From positions 1,178,001 to 1,242,000 of the forward strand of contig NZ_BMJC01000002.1 of NCBI RefSeq assembly GCF_014642875.1: DNA of 64,000 nt, in the 5' to 3' direction. The position numbers were made by a program, and so were the translations under genes. Numbering within the stretch: the stretch's first letter is position 1; the number at the start of each line of letters is the position of its first letter. This stretch comes from Puia dinghuensis (GTDB lineage: Bacteria > Bacteroidota > Bacteroidia > Chitinophagales > Chitinophagaceae). Below the pieces are notes generated by a model. The model did not search any database. It was given only the letters and a program-made list of their open reading frames with translations, and was not told where the DNA came from. Positions 26,976 to 36,620 of this stretch are shown here, one piece after another.

Positions 26976-28076
26976 TTAATTGGTGCGTACGGTAGTGCCG
27001 CTTTTTAGTTCGTCGGTGGCATTTGCGACGAGCTGATCGCCTGCCTTGAGATCGCCGAAGACCTCGACCTTGCCGCCGGATTCCCGGCCTTTCTGTACGG
27101 TGACCCATTCTGTTTTCCCACCGGTGACGCGAATGACAAATATCTGTTTGCTGTTGGCCGTCACTGCCGTGAGCGGTACGATGAATTGTTCATCGCTATT
27201 GGTGAGGTCGAGTGATACCTGCGCGAACATCCCGGGCAGCAGGACGGCATGGTCGTTGGAAACGTCCATCTGCAATTGTTCGGTACGCAGCTGCATGTCC
27301 AGGCTGCCGGCCATCCGCGTGATGTTTGCAGTGAAGGTGCGGCCGGGCAGGGTCTGAACGGTAAAATGCACCGTGTCCTTTTCCCGGAAGTAGGCCGTAG
27401 CAGCTTCGGGCACGGCGATGACCAGCCGCAGGCGGCGTTGTTGCTGGAGGGTCATGAGCGGAATAAAAGAGCCTTTCCCCGCCGGACCGGCGTATGCCCC
27501 GGGATAGATATTCCGGGAGCTTATGACCCCATCGAACGGCGCCCGTATCTGAAGATAAGATTGGAGATCGGTGGACTCCTGGTACCTTGACCGGGCGGCG
27601 GCAAGATTGGCACTGTCGCTGTTCATCTTTGCATTGGCCAGTTCGAGCTCGTTCGGGGAAACGGTGCCGGGGATCTTGCTGGTAGCATACAGCCGGTCGT
27701 AAGTGGCCCTGGAAGCCCGGAAGTTCGCTTCCTGGGTGTGAAGAAGGGAAGCGGATTCGTCCATGGCGGCCCGCAGCTCGGGTGCATCCAGGGTGGCCAG
27801 CAGTTCTCCTTTATGGACTTCGCTACCGACATCGACATACATCTCCTTTACAAAACTGTTGACCTTTGCATACAGATCGACGGACTGGAAGGGTAACAGT
27901 TGCCCGGGCAGGGTCATCGAAGAAGTGAGCCGGCCTTTGCTGAGTGCGATGGTCTGTACAACGACGGCGCTATCGGGTTTGCTGCCGGTGGCCGCCGGGG
28001 CTTCCCCGCCACAAGAGGCGAAGAGCGCTGCCAGCGGGGCAATGAGGATGGCCGGTAAAAAGCGATACTTTTTCAT
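26976..28076 (-). CDS. RND efflux periplasmic adaptor (MFP) lipoprotein
   Basis: The 366-residue protein has a lipoprotein signal (MKKYRFLPAILIAPLAALFASC). The usual adaptor order follows: a lipoyl-like strand (VDLYAKVNSFVKEMYVDVGSEVHKGELLATLDAP), an alpha-helical hairpin, the second lipoyl half (IRAPFDGVISSRNIYPG) and a beta-barrel C-terminus. It links the inner-membrane pump to TolC. It lies 9 bp downstream of the pump gene and is co-transcribed with it. Confidence 0.95.
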   Translation of the reverse strand: MKKYRFLPAILIAPLAALFASCGGEAPAATGSKPDSAVVVQTIALSKGRLTSSMTLPGQLLPFQSVDLYAKVNSFVKEMYVDVGSEVHKGELLATLDAPELRAAMDESASLLHTQEANFRASRATYDRLYATSKIPGTVSPNELELANAKMNSDSANLAAARSRYQESTDLQSYLQIRAPFDGVISSRNIYPGAYAGPAGKGSFIPLMTLQQQRRLRLVIAVPEAATAYFREKDTVHFTVQTLPGRTFTANITRMAGSLDMQLRTEQLQMDVSNDHAVLLPGMFAQVSLDLTNSDEQFIVPLTAVTANSKQIFVIRVTGGKTEWVTVQKGRESGGKVEVFGDLKAGDQLVANATDELKSGTTVRTN

Positions 28077-28085
28077 TGTATTCTA

Positions 28086-31000
28086 TTAATGGTTTGCTAA
28101 TGGGTTTTGAGAGGCCGCAGGTTCGTAATGCAGACTCTGGGCATCATCCGGGTCGAGGGATACATGGTGAACCGAGGATTTTTTCCGGATGCGGTAGAAG
28201 ATAAGGGGCAGAACAAGCAACGAGGCAATCGTGGAGGCTAGCAGCCCCCCGATAACAGCCCTGCCGAGAGGGGCGCTTTGCGAGCCTTCACCAAGGCCGG
28301 ATGCCATGGGGATCATCCCGACTATCATTGATATGGAGGTCATGAGGATGGGTCGCAGTCGGAGGGCGGCTGCTTCGATGGCAGCCTTTGCCGCGTCAGC
28401 CCCGGACTTCCTGATCTCTTCGGCATTGGTCACCAGCAGGATGGCATTGGCGACAGAGACGCCTACCGACATGATGATCCCCATATAGGATTGCAGGTTG
28501 AGTGTAGAACCGGTGGCCAGCAGGAGCAGGAGTGAACCCGCCAGCACCGCAGGAATAGCAGTGATCACGGTGAGGCCCAGTGGAAACGACTGGTAATTGG
28601 CTGCCAGCATCAGCAGCAGCACCACCACGGTGATGATCAGTCCTGTTTGCAGGCTGTTCAGGGTTTCGGTGAGGAGGTTGGTCAGGCCGCGCGTCTCTAC
28701 CCGGACGCCGCGAGGCGGTGCGCCCACGGTGGCGAGGGCCTGCCGGACGGCGGTGGCGGCTGCGCCCAGGTCTTTGTGGTAAATGTTAGCGCCGATGGAG
28801 AGGAAGCGGGTGGCGCCCTGGCGATCGTATTCGCCGACGACTTTGTCTTCGGTGATACTCGCGACATCACCCAGCACAGGCCGGCTGTTGTTGGGACTCA
28901 CCGGTGTAGCGGCCAGTTCCTGGATGCTGCTCATCGCCGTTTGCGGTACTTCCACCTGAACCTCGTAGGAGTTGGCATTAGCCTCGTTGAGCCAGAGCAT
29001 TTTGTTTACATAGCGACTGGAGGAAGTAGCTTCCGTAAGTGAGTTGGAGACCTCGGACATCGTAAGCCCGAATTGTTTGACTTTGTCGCGATCGATATCG
29101 ATGCGGAGGGCCGGGTTGTGCAGCTGTTCCTTCAGGCCTATATCCCGCAGGAAGGGTATCTTATGCAGTGCGGCTTCGATCTTTTTGGCATAGGCCTGGC
29201 TGGCGGCAAGGTCGGGGCTCATGACGGCGATCTCGATGGGGGTCGCTGCGCCCTGGGACATGATCTTGTCGGTGAGGTCGATGGGTTCATAGGATACGCT
29301 TACTTCGGGCAAAGCCTTATGGAGAGCGATGCGGTAACGTTCCTGCAGATCGTCGACGTTCTCCTTGTAGCTGGGGTCCATGCTCACCTGCATCAGTATC
29401 TCGTTAGGACCGCTGGTGAAAAGGATGATGGACAGGGTCGGGAAGGAAGACGGCATCTGGCCCGCAAAGGCGGAGATGATGTCGACATGCTGTTTTCCAC
29501 CCACCACCTGGTACAGTACCTGCTGCGCCTTCTGCAAGGTAGCTTCGGTGACTTCGAGGCGACTGCCTTCCGGCGCCCGAAGGCGTAGCTGAAACTGCCC
29601 GTCATTGGCAGCGGGGAGGATATCTTTACCGATGTGGGTGGCGACGACAATGGTGAGGGCGGCGGTGATGAGGAAATAGACTGCAATGGTGAGCCTGCTG
29701 CGGCGCATGAGTGCTTCCAGCAGACGTGTGAAGGCTGCTTTAAACTTGTCGAAGGCGCCGGGGGGTTTGGGGGCTGGGGCGGCGCCGGGGGTTTTTTCAC
29801 TGTGGGCCGTGGCCGGAGTTGCAGCGTGCGGCTTGTCCTTTAATATCCAGTTGGCCAGCACAGGTACAAGGGTCTGTGATAGCAGGTAGGCCGGGATCAT
29901 CGCAAAGCCTACGGCCAACGAAAGGGGAAGGAACATCCCCTGTGGCACGCCTGTCATCAGGAAGGCGGGTGCGAATACCGCCAGGGTGCTGAGAAGGATC
30001 AGCAGCTTGGGAAGAGCGATCTCATGACAGGCGTCGGCGATGGCCCTTGCCTTGGATTTGCCCATCTCCTGGTGCCGGTGGATATTCTCAATGGTAACCG
30101 TCGACTCATCCACCAGAATACCAATAGCCAATGCAAGGCCGCCCAGCGTCATGATATTGATGGTCTGACCGAAGAGCTTCAGGAGCAAGGTGCTGGCGAT
30201 GATGGAGATGGGTATGTTGAGAATGACAATAAAAGCGCTACGGGGGTCACGAAGGAAGAGCAGCACCATCAGGGATGTCAGGCCTGCACCGATGGCGCCT
30301 TCGATGACGAGGCTTTTTACGGCATTGCTGACATAGACGGATTGGTCGAAGACATACTTCAACTCCACATCCGGGGGAAGAAGGCTCTGCATATGCGGGA
30401 TGGCTGCTTTCAGGGCCTGGACGACCGACCAGGTGGAGGCATTGGCGTTCTTGATGATGGGGATATAGATCGATCGTTTGCCGTTGATATAGGCAAAGCC
30501 GGACGTTACGTCGGCGCCATCCTCTACTGTCGCCACATCCTTTACATAAATGGTAGCACCATTCTGGTACAGAAGGGGGATGTTGGCAAAGTCGGGAACA
30601 TTGCGGACGACGGTGTTGGCAGGCGTGATATAACTCAGGTTGCCGATGTTGACATTTCCCGCTGGCGAGATATGACTGTTGTCCTGGATGGCTGTCGTTA
30701 TCTGTTCGGGCGTGATGTTATGGCTGCGCATCAGTGCGGGATCGGCCTTGATCACCACGGTACGCACGTTGCCACCGATGGGCGGAGGTGAAGAGAGGCC
30801 GGGCACGCTGGAGAAGCTGGGCCGGACCCAGACGCTGGCAAGGTCTTGTAATTCATTGTTCGACCGTTTGGGGCTGCTGAGCGTCAGCTCCCCAACAGGA
30901 AGCGTCGAGGCATCGAAGCGGATGATGATGGGCGGCGGTGTGCCGGGCGGCATTTCAGCAAAGGCGCGGTTAGTAAGGGCAGTGACCTCGGCCGCAGCTT

Positions 31001-31307
31001 GGGCCATATTGGTGCCGCTGTAAAAGCTTAGCTTCAGCATGCTCAGGCCCTGGATATTATTGGTCTCGATGGCCTTTATGCCGCCGACATAGAGGTAGAG
31101 GTTCTGGTAGTTGGTGGCTACAAAACCTTCCATCTGCTGGGGCGACATCCCGCCGTAGGGTTGTGAAACGTAAATAGTAGGGATATCAAGGGAAGGGAAA
31201 ATGTCAATGTTGATACGCATGACGGCCGTCATCCCAAAAAGTACCAGGGCGGAGACGAGGACGATCACCGAGATGGGTTTGCGTAATGCGGAGGAGATGA
31301 GATTCAT
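28086..31307 (-). CDS. RND efflux pump inner-membrane permease (AcrB-like)
   Basis: The 1073-residue proton-driven exporter has 12 membrane helices in two halves with large periplasmic loops. The TM4 segment reads GLALAIGILVDESTVTIENIHR. The paired Asp-Asp of classical AcrB proteins is Asp-Glu here, which may mark a distinct subfamily. The C-terminal half has the expected GSQSAPLGRAVIGGLLAS segment. It sits between TolC and adaptor genes with gaps of 4 and 9 bp. Substrates cannot be inferred. Confidence 0.95.
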   Translation of the reverse strand: MNLISSALRKPISVIVLVSALVLFGMTAVMRINIDIFPSLDIPTIYVSQPYGGMSPQQMEGFVATNYQNLYLYVGGIKAIETNNIQGLSMLKLSFYSGTNMAQAAAEVTALTNRAFAEMPPGTPPPIIIRFDASTLPVGELTLSSPKRSNNELQDLASVWVRPSFSSVPGLSSPPPIGGNVRTVVIKADPALMRSHNITPEQITTAIQDNSHISPAGNVNIGNLSYITPANTVVRNVPDFANIPLLYQNGATIYVKDVATVEDGADVTSGFAYINGKRSIYIPIIKNANASTWSVVQALKAAIPHMQSLLPPDVELKYVFDQSVYVSNAVKSLVIEGAIGAGLTSLMVLLFLRDPRSAFIVILNIPISIIASTLLLKLFGQTINIMTLGGLALAIGILVDESTVTIENIHRHQEMGKSKARAIADACHEIALPKLLILLSTLAVFAPAFLMTGVPQGMFLPLSLAVGFAMIPAYLLSQTLVPVLANWILKDKPHAATPATAHSEKTPGAAPAPKPPGAFDKFKAAFTRLLEALMRRSRLTIAVYFLITAALTIVVATHIGKDILPAANDGQFQLRLRAPEGSRLEVTEATLQKAQQVLYQVVGGKQHVDIISAFAGQMPSSFPTLSIILFTSGPNEILMQVSMDPSYKENVDDLQERYRIALHKALPEVSVSYEPIDLTDKIMSQGAATPIEIAVMSPDLAASQAYAKKIEAALHKIPFLRDIGLKEQLHNPALRIDIDRDKVKQFGLTMSEVSNSLTEATSSSRYVNKMLWLNEANANSYEVQVEVPQTAMSSIQELAATPVSPNNSRPVLGDVASITEDKVVGEYDRQGATRFLSIGANIYHKDLGAAATAVRQALATVGAPPRGVRVETRGLTNLLTETLNSLQTGLIITVVVLLLMLAANYQSFPLGLTVITAIPAVLAGSLLLLLATGSTLNLQSYMGIIMSVGVSVANAILLVTNAEEIRKSGADAAKAAIEAAALRLRPILMTSISMIVGMIPMASGLGEGSQSAPLGRAVIGGLLASTIASLLVLPLIFYRIRKKSSVHHVSLDPDDAQSLHYEPAASQNPLANH

Positions 31308-31311
31308 AACC

Positions 31312-32706
31312 TTAGAATTGTTGTAAGAATGGAGTTAAATCACCGATGGTGCCGGCTTTGAAAAGGAGGGCCTGCCAGACGGCGTTGCAGGCAATGTCCC
31401 GATCGATCTCCGCCCTGTTGAGCAGGTAGAGCGTCTGGGAAACATCGACGATATTGGTGAGGCCATTCTGGTAGAGAGCTTCCTTCTGCAAGTAGGCCTG
31501 AGCGGCAGATTGAAGCTGAATGGGAGTCTCCCGATATTTTGCCAGCGTGTTGCGTATCTGCTGGTCGGAGAGCGTCAATTGGTTGATGAGGTTGTTCTGC
31601 TCTAACTCATATTCGTTGGTAAAGGCAGCTGAGCGCTGTTGCTGGGCAGCGGCCCTCGAGTGGGTGCGGAAACGGTCGGTAAAATCCCAGGTGATTCCGA
31701 TGCCTACGAGATAGTTGGCGCGGTAGGGTTCGATGCCGTTGACGAAGCTTGTCGAGTAATCGGTGGGGTTGGTGGCATATGTATTCCCGAAACCGGAGCC
31801 CCTATCCTGTCCTGCCGCGAATAGATTGAGGCGGGGCAGGCCAGCTTTTTTTATGTAGGAGGAAAAAAGGTTACTGGTGGTTATCTCACTGGCGAGGAAG
31901 CGCAGGTTGGGATTCGCGGTGACGTCGGGAGCCGGAGTGGTGATCAGGTCTTTGGGTAGGGTCTGCGAGGCCGCGGTGTCGACGAGAAAGGTCCGGGGCC
32001 TTATGCCCATCTGGGTCGAGAGCTGGTTAGCCTGCACCTGTTCAAAGTTTTGGGCGTCGATAAGCGAGAGCCGGGCATTGGAGACCTCGGCATTGGCGAT
32101 AGAACTATCGACTCCGGGATTGAGGCCACCCGCCGTCCGGGCCACGATCACCGCCCTGAGCTGCAAGGTGCGACTGAGGTTGGATTCCATGGCCATACGG
32201 ACATGAATGGCGGCTAAAAGCGAGAGGTAAGCACCTGCCACCCGCACCTGCTGCTGGAAGACCTGCCGGGCCAGTGCCTGCAGATCCTGCTCAAACTGAC
32301 CACGGGCAACAGCTACATGTGCCCGTTGAAGGCCGAAGGAATAGAGGTTCCAGTCGATGTTGGTGAGGTACAGCGCGCCAAAGGCGGTTTGCCAGTTTTG
32401 TGTGGCGGTGGCCGGTCCGCCCGTAAGCGTGATGAGGCCGGGCACACCGTTGGACAGACCGTTGCCCCCGTCGAGGGTACCGTAGGCGGTCTCGACGCCC
32501 ACGACGAAGTCAGGGAGTCCATCCTGTTTGGCAGCTTTCAGCTCGAGGGCGGAGGCGTTGGCTATATGTTGTGCTGCTTTTATCTGCGGGTAGTTGACGG
32601 TGGCGATGCGGATGGCTTCCTGCAGCGTGAGGACGGAGTCCGCGGGTTGCGCCAGGATGCTTTGCGTCAGGAGCAGACAGATCGGAAGGAGGAAGATTGG
32701 TCGCAT
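31312..32706 (-). CDS. TolC-family outer-membrane efflux protein
   Basis: The 464-residue protein has a signal peptide (MRPIFLLPICLLLTQSILAQ) and two OEP repeats of helical hairpins (LTLQEAIRIATVNYPQIKAAQ and the LRFLASEITTSNLFSSYIKKA region). It forms the outer-membrane channel of the tripartite pump. It is the first gene of the tolC-RND-adaptor(-VIT) operon, divergent from a LytTR regulator that starts 119 bp away and could control it. Confidence 0.93.
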   Translation of the reverse strand: MRPIFLLPICLLLTQSILAQPADSVLTLQEAIRIATVNYPQIKAAQHIANASALELKAAKQDGLPDFVVGVETAYGTLDGGNGLSNGVPGLITLTGGPATATQNWQTAFGALYLTNIDWNLYSFGLQRAHVAVARGQFEQDLQALARQVFQQQVRVAGAYLSLLAAIHVRMAMESNLSRTLQLRAVIVARTAGGLNPGVDSSIANAEVSNARLSLIDAQNFEQVQANQLSTQMGIRPRTFLVDTAASQTLPKDLITTPAPDVTANPNLRFLASEITTSNLFSSYIKKAGLPRLNLFAAGQDRGSGFGNTYATNPTDYSTSFVNGIEPYRANYLVGIGITWDFTDRFRTHSRAAAQQQRSAAFTNEYELEQNNLINQLTLSDQQIRNTLAKYRETPIQLQSAAQAYLQKEALYQNGLTNIVDVSQTLYLLNRAEIDRDIACNAVWQALLFKAGTIGDLTPFLQQF

Positions 32707-32825
32707 GTCGGCATATTTTTTTGCTGGTGTAAAACTAGCGCCGGGCGGAAGGGAATCCCGGGGCCAGTCGCCGAACGGGCAAAAGCTGTCGTTGGAAAAT
32801 ATCCGTAAAAATTTATTTTTACAGT

Positions 32826-33521
32826 ATGAACGTGCTTATCATCGACGACAATGCTATTGCCCGATCGGTCTTACGGAAGCTTTGCTCCCAGCAGAAGGAC
32901 ATTATTGTCGCGGGGGAATGCGCTACGGCCGTCGAGGCCCATAATTTCCTGCAGGAGCAGCCGGTCGACCTCCTGCTGCTGGACATAGAGATGCCGGAAA
33001 TGAACGGCCTGCAGCTGGTACAATTACTCGGCGCCAACCGCCCCGTCATCGTCTTCACGACTTCCAAAAAAGACTACGCCAGCGAGGCCTTCGATCTCAA
33101 TGTCGCCGACTATATCGTCAAGCCCGTAACGCCGGTCCGGTTCCTCCAGGCGATGGACAAGGCCCGCGACATCATCGAAAGCAACCGGGAGGAAGTGAAA
33201 TGGACGGACGAAGAATTCATCTTTATCCGGGACAGCACCGTCATCAAACGGCTGAAGGTGGACGATATCCTTTTTGCCGAGGCGATGGGGGATTATGTGA
33301 AGCTGTATACACCGCAGAAATTCTATGCCATTCATACGACGCTGAAGGCCGTGGAAGACCGGTTGCCGGCGAGCCGGTTCCTGCGGGTGCACCGGTCGTT
33401 TGTCGTCGCGCTGAATAAAATAGATACGATACAGGAAGGCGTACTGATCATTGACGATAAACCGGTGCCCGTAGCCGATGCCTACCGGAAGGCACTCAAT
33501 AGCCGCATGAATATTCTCTGA
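32826..33521 (+). CDS. LytTR-family response regulator
   Basis: The 231 residues form an N-terminal receiver domain (phospho-acceptor D53 in LLLLDIEMPEMNG; acidic IIDD at 5-8; Lys in DYIVKPV) and a C-terminal LytTR DNA-binding domain (ILFAEAMGDYVKLYT, RFLRVHRSFVVALNKI). It is probably controlled by a LytS/YehU-type kinase; no such kinase is adjacent, but a hybrid kinase lies 330 bp downstream. It is divergent from the tolC operon. Confidence 0.93.
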   Translation: MNVLIIDDNAIARSVLRKLCSQQKDIIVAGECATAVEAHNFLQEQPVDLLLLDIEMPEMNGLQLVQLLGANRPVIVFTTSKKDYASEAFDLNVADYIVKPVTPVRFLQAMDKARDIIESNREEVKWTDEEFIFIRDSTVIKRLKVDDILFAEAMGDYVKLYTPQKFYAIHTTLKAVEDRLPASRFLRVHRSFVVALNKIDTIQEGVLIIDDKPVPVADAYRKALNSRMNIL

Positions 33522-33630
33522 CGGCTCCGCGGCTGACTCCCGCCGACCAATTTTCCTTTTCCGGCGATGGTTCCTCCCCACCCGGCGACAGCCGGCTCCC
33601 GCGCAGGGCAAGTTGCCGGACATTTGTCCT

Positions 33631-33834
33631 ATGAAATTTTATTATACCATCATCTTTTTCCTGGACTTGCTGGCCATCGGTGGGCTGGCCTTTGTGTTGT
33701 TCCAGGAGGTGGACGGCAGAGCACCGGCATGCGACAAGATGATCCTGGGCCTCGCACTTATTCTGGCCATTGCACTGATGGTCCTGCTCATATTGGACTA
33801 TCTGCGGCGCGGAACAGGGCCCAGCGATAAATAG
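33631..33834 (+). CDS. Small two-helix membrane protein
   Basis: The start at ATG 33631 gives 67 residues with two hydrophobic helices (about 5-23 and 40-58) joined by a short polar loop. An earlier in-frame start at 33613 is not supported. No family is recognised. It sits between a LytTR regulator and a hybrid kinase on the same strand, 18 bp ahead of the kinase, so it may be a membrane accessory to that kinase. Confidence 0.6.
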   Translation: MKFYYTIIFFLDLLAIGGLAFVLFQEVDGRAPACDKMILGLALILAIALMVLLILDYLRRGTGPSDK

Positions 33835-33852
33835 GTTAACTTAGGCATCACA

Positions 33853-36036
33853 ATGACCAGCAATCGGTTTATCTATATCATCTTAGCCGCCTTCATCGCC
33901 GGGGTGTTGCTGTTGATCTATATTCAATACAACTCTTCGCGAAGCATCGACCAGCTGATCGACGGCAACCGGTTGCTGTTGAATGACATGAAGCTGGGCA
34001 ACGATCTCCGTGAGATGGAGCGCGATCTCCTTTCGGAGGAAAGCAAGATCCGGGCCGCGGTGGCAACGGGTGATCCTTCCTTCCTGCAAGGCGCCGATGA
34101 GCAAATCGCCGATGCACGGGCCAACCTGGATACGCTGCGGCGAATGAATCCGGATACAGGGTCGGACAAAGACATCGATCGACTATCGGTGCTGGCAAGG
34201 GAGAGGCAGGGCAGAGAGAAGCTGGTCGATAGCTTTTTTCATGTGGGGAAGACGCCGCCATCATCGATCATCGCCAATACCCGGACAAGAGAGGCGGCAA
34301 ACGAGATCAACACCATCATGCGGCGCCTCTATGCCCGCCGGAAAGACCGGCTGGCTGCGGTCAGCGCTTCGGTGCAGAAATATGGGCGCATCGCCCGCAC
34401 CAGCGGGATCATTCTCATCTCTCTTATGCTGCTTAGTGCCGGCGCATTGTTTTGGTTCATCATCGATCGCATCCGGAAACAGAACCAGCTGATCAGTGAG
34501 CTTGACACCTCGGAAAGGAAATTACAGGAAGCGGTGCGGATAAAGGAGAATTTCCTGGCCAATATGAGCCATGAGATCCGGACCCCGCTGAATTCGATCA
34601 TCGGGTACACCGGCCTGCTTGCCCGCCAGCCGCTGAACGAGCCATCCCGCGAATTCGTCATCGCGATCAGTCAGTCGGGCGCCAATCTCCTGGCCATCGT
34701 CAACGATATCCTCGATCTGTCCAAGATCGAAGCCGGCATGATGCGGGTAGAGACGAGTCCATTCAGCATCCGGCAACTGTTGCATTCAGTGGACACCCTT
34801 TTCCGCCACCGGATAGTGGAGAAAGGATTGAGCCTGGAAGTCATCATAGACGACAATGTTCCGGATAATCTCCTGGGCGACGCTACCCGGTTAACGCAAA
34901 TCCTGGTTAACCTCATAGGGAATGCCCTGAAATTCACCGAAAACGGCGGCATCACCCTACACGCAGCAACCAGGCCTGCCAGGCAGGGTTACATCCAACT
35001 GTGGGTCACCGTTAGCGACACCGGCATCGGCATCGCAAAAGATCAACTCTCCCGCATCTTTCAACGCTTCTCCCAGGCGGAAAGCTCCATCACCCGCAAG
35101 TATGGCGGCACCGGACTCGGACTGGCCATCGTAAAAGAGCTGATCGATCTGCAAAAGGGCTCCGTTGAAGTGGAAAGCGCGCCCGGAAAGGGAACGACCT
35201 TCCGGTTTTATATTCCGTATGAGACCGTTCAGACGGCGCCCGCACGGCTCACTGCACCGCAGCCTGGTGTTCCTGCCGCGCTGCACGGCGCAAACGTCCG
35301 TATCCTTATCGCCGATGACAACAAGATGAACCAGCGATTGATGGAACATTTGCTTGCCGGCCAGGGTCTCGGCTACGATGTCGTCGACGACGGCCGGCAG
35401 GTGATCGAGTTTCTCGGGCAAACCACCTACGATCTTGTTTTGATGGATATCCAGATGCCGGTGATGGATGGTTATACGGCTACCCGCATCATCCGGCAAG
35501 AGTTGCGGTTGACGGTACCCATCGTGGCCATGACGGCTCATGCAATGCCGGGAGAAAGGGAAAAATGCCTGGCCAGCGGGATGAATGAATACCTGTCCAA
35601 ACCCATCGTCGAAGCAGAACTATACCGCGTGCTCGGCCAGCTGCTGCGCATCTCACCTGCCCCGGTAACTCCCTCCCATCCCACTGCCCCGGCTACCGGT
35701 TACCGCTTCATCGACACCACTTATCTCCGGGAACTCAGCGGGGGCGACAAGGCATACGAGAGGGAAATGGCCGGCCAATTCCTCGAAACCATCCCGACCC
35801 ACCTGCAAGAGATGGGGTCGGCCCTGGCTGCCGGCGACCGAGCGACAGTGAGTCAGATAGCGCATAACATGAAAACGACTGTTTCCATCATGGGAATGGC
35901 CGAGCGGTTATTCGTACTCCTCGATATGCTGGAGTATCCCGAGGGGTTCAACGATCTTTCCCTAGTGTTTGGAGCGTTGAAGCAAGTGTGCGGGTTGGCA
36001 ATAGAAGAGACACGCCGCTTTGCCGCGGGGAATTAG
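33853..36036 (+). CDS. Hybrid sensor histidine kinase with receiver and Hpt domains
   Basis: The 727 residues comprise two membrane helices flanking a roughly 160-residue CHASE3-like helical sensor, then HisKA (H240 in MSHEIRTPLNSIIGY), HATPase (NLIGNALKFTENG, DTGIGI, GTGLGLA), a receiver domain (D532 in LVLMDIQMPVMDG) and a C-terminal Hpt domain (H671 in QIAHNMKT). It thus holds a whole internal phosphorelay. A small REC-only protein is convergent downstream and could be a partner. Confidence 0.94.
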   Translation: MTSNRFIYIILAAFIAGVLLLIYIQYNSSRSIDQLIDGNRLLLNDMKLGNDLREMERDLLSEESKIRAAVATGDPSFLQGADEQIADARANLDTLRRMNPDTGSDKDIDRLSVLARERQGREKLVDSFFHVGKTPPSSIIANTRTREAANEINTIMRRLYARRKDRLAAVSASVQKYGRIARTSGIILISLMLLSAGALFWFIIDRIRKQNQLISELDTSERKLQEAVRIKENFLANMSHEIRTPLNSIIGYTGLLARQPLNEPSREFVIAISQSGANLLAIVNDILDLSKIEAGMMRVETSPFSIRQLLHSVDTLFRHRIVEKGLSLEVIIDDNVPDNLLGDATRLTQILVNLIGNALKFTENGGITLHAATRPARQGYIQLWVTVSDTGIGIAKDQLSRIFQRFSQAESSITRKYGGTGLGLAIVKELIDLQKGSVEVESAPGKGTTFRFYIPYETVQTAPARLTAPQPGVPAALHGANVRILIADDNKMNQRLMEHLLAGQGLGYDVVDDGRQVIEFLGQTTYDLVLMDIQMPVMDGYTATRIIRQELRLTVPIVAMTAHAMPGEREKCLASGMNEYLSKPIVEAELYRVLGQLLRISPAPVTPSHPTAPATGYRFIDTTYLRELSGGDKAYEREMAGQFLETIPTHLQEMGSALAAGDRATVSQIAHNMKTTVSIMGMAERLFVLLDMLEYPEGFNDLSLVFGALKQVCGLAIEETRRFAAGN

Positions 36037-36040
36037 AAAA

Positions 36041-36062
36041 GGGGTTTCACAATGGAAACCCC
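36041..36062. terminator. Bidirectional terminator between kinase and receiver genes
   Basis: GGGGTTTC-ACAATG-GAAACCCC is an 8-bp stem between convergent genes. The minus-strand side has TTTT directly after the stem; the plus side has only TT, so it works best for the leftward gene. Confidence 0.6.
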
Positions 36063-36096
36063 TTCGGGATACCGGATTCAAACGGGGGATTAGGGT

Positions 36097-36522
36097 TTAC
36101 CGACAGCGCGTCGCCTGCCGCAGCAAGTACCGGAACTTCTCGATCGACAGCGGTTTGGAACAAAAACCCTCGAAATATTTTTTTGTATACAGATGATCTA
36201 TTTCGCGCTGCTCTGATGTGGAAGAGAGCACGAAGACCTTGTACCGATCGTGAATAGTATCGGGAAGCCGGGCAAATTCATCGAGGAATTTGTATCCGTC
36301 CATATCCGGCATGTGAAGATCGGAGAAGATAAGGCCCCGGCGCAGGCGGGAATGGTCTGAAGGGGTGGCTGTATCAAGCAGGTATTGCAGAGCGTCCTTC
36401 GCAGCGGGGAATAGCCGCATTTTGTCTTTTCGAAAGCATCTGCCGACGGTTTTTTGGGTAAACGCCAATGTAAACGGATCGTCATCTATGAGAATTATTT
36501 CCATTTTCAAGGGCATCGTCAT
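36097..36522 (-). CDS. Single-domain response regulator (CheY-like)
   Basis: The 141 residues are a receiver domain only: acidic pocket LIDDD at 11-15, phospho-acceptor D68 in LIFSDLHMPDMDGYKF, and the switch Ser/Thr and Lys region VLSSTSEQRE near the end. An alternative start at ATG 36504 would remove six residues. There is no output domain, so it probably relays phosphate or acts by protein binding. It is convergent with the hybrid kinase. Confidence 0.88.
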   Translation of the reverse strand: MTMPLKMEIILIDDDPFTLAFTQKTVGRCFRKDKMRLFPAAKDALQYLLDTATPSDHSRLRRGLIFSDLHMPDMDGYKFLDEFARLPDTIHDRYKVFVLSSTSEQREIDHLYTKKYFEGFCSKPLSIEKFRYLLRQATRCR

Positions 36523-36620
36523 GAGTACAAATTTACCCCACTGGCGTCAGGCCTTATGCGAAGGATTACGCCGGAAATAGGACAATATGGACTTTTTTAC
36601 GTATATTTAAATATTGATAT

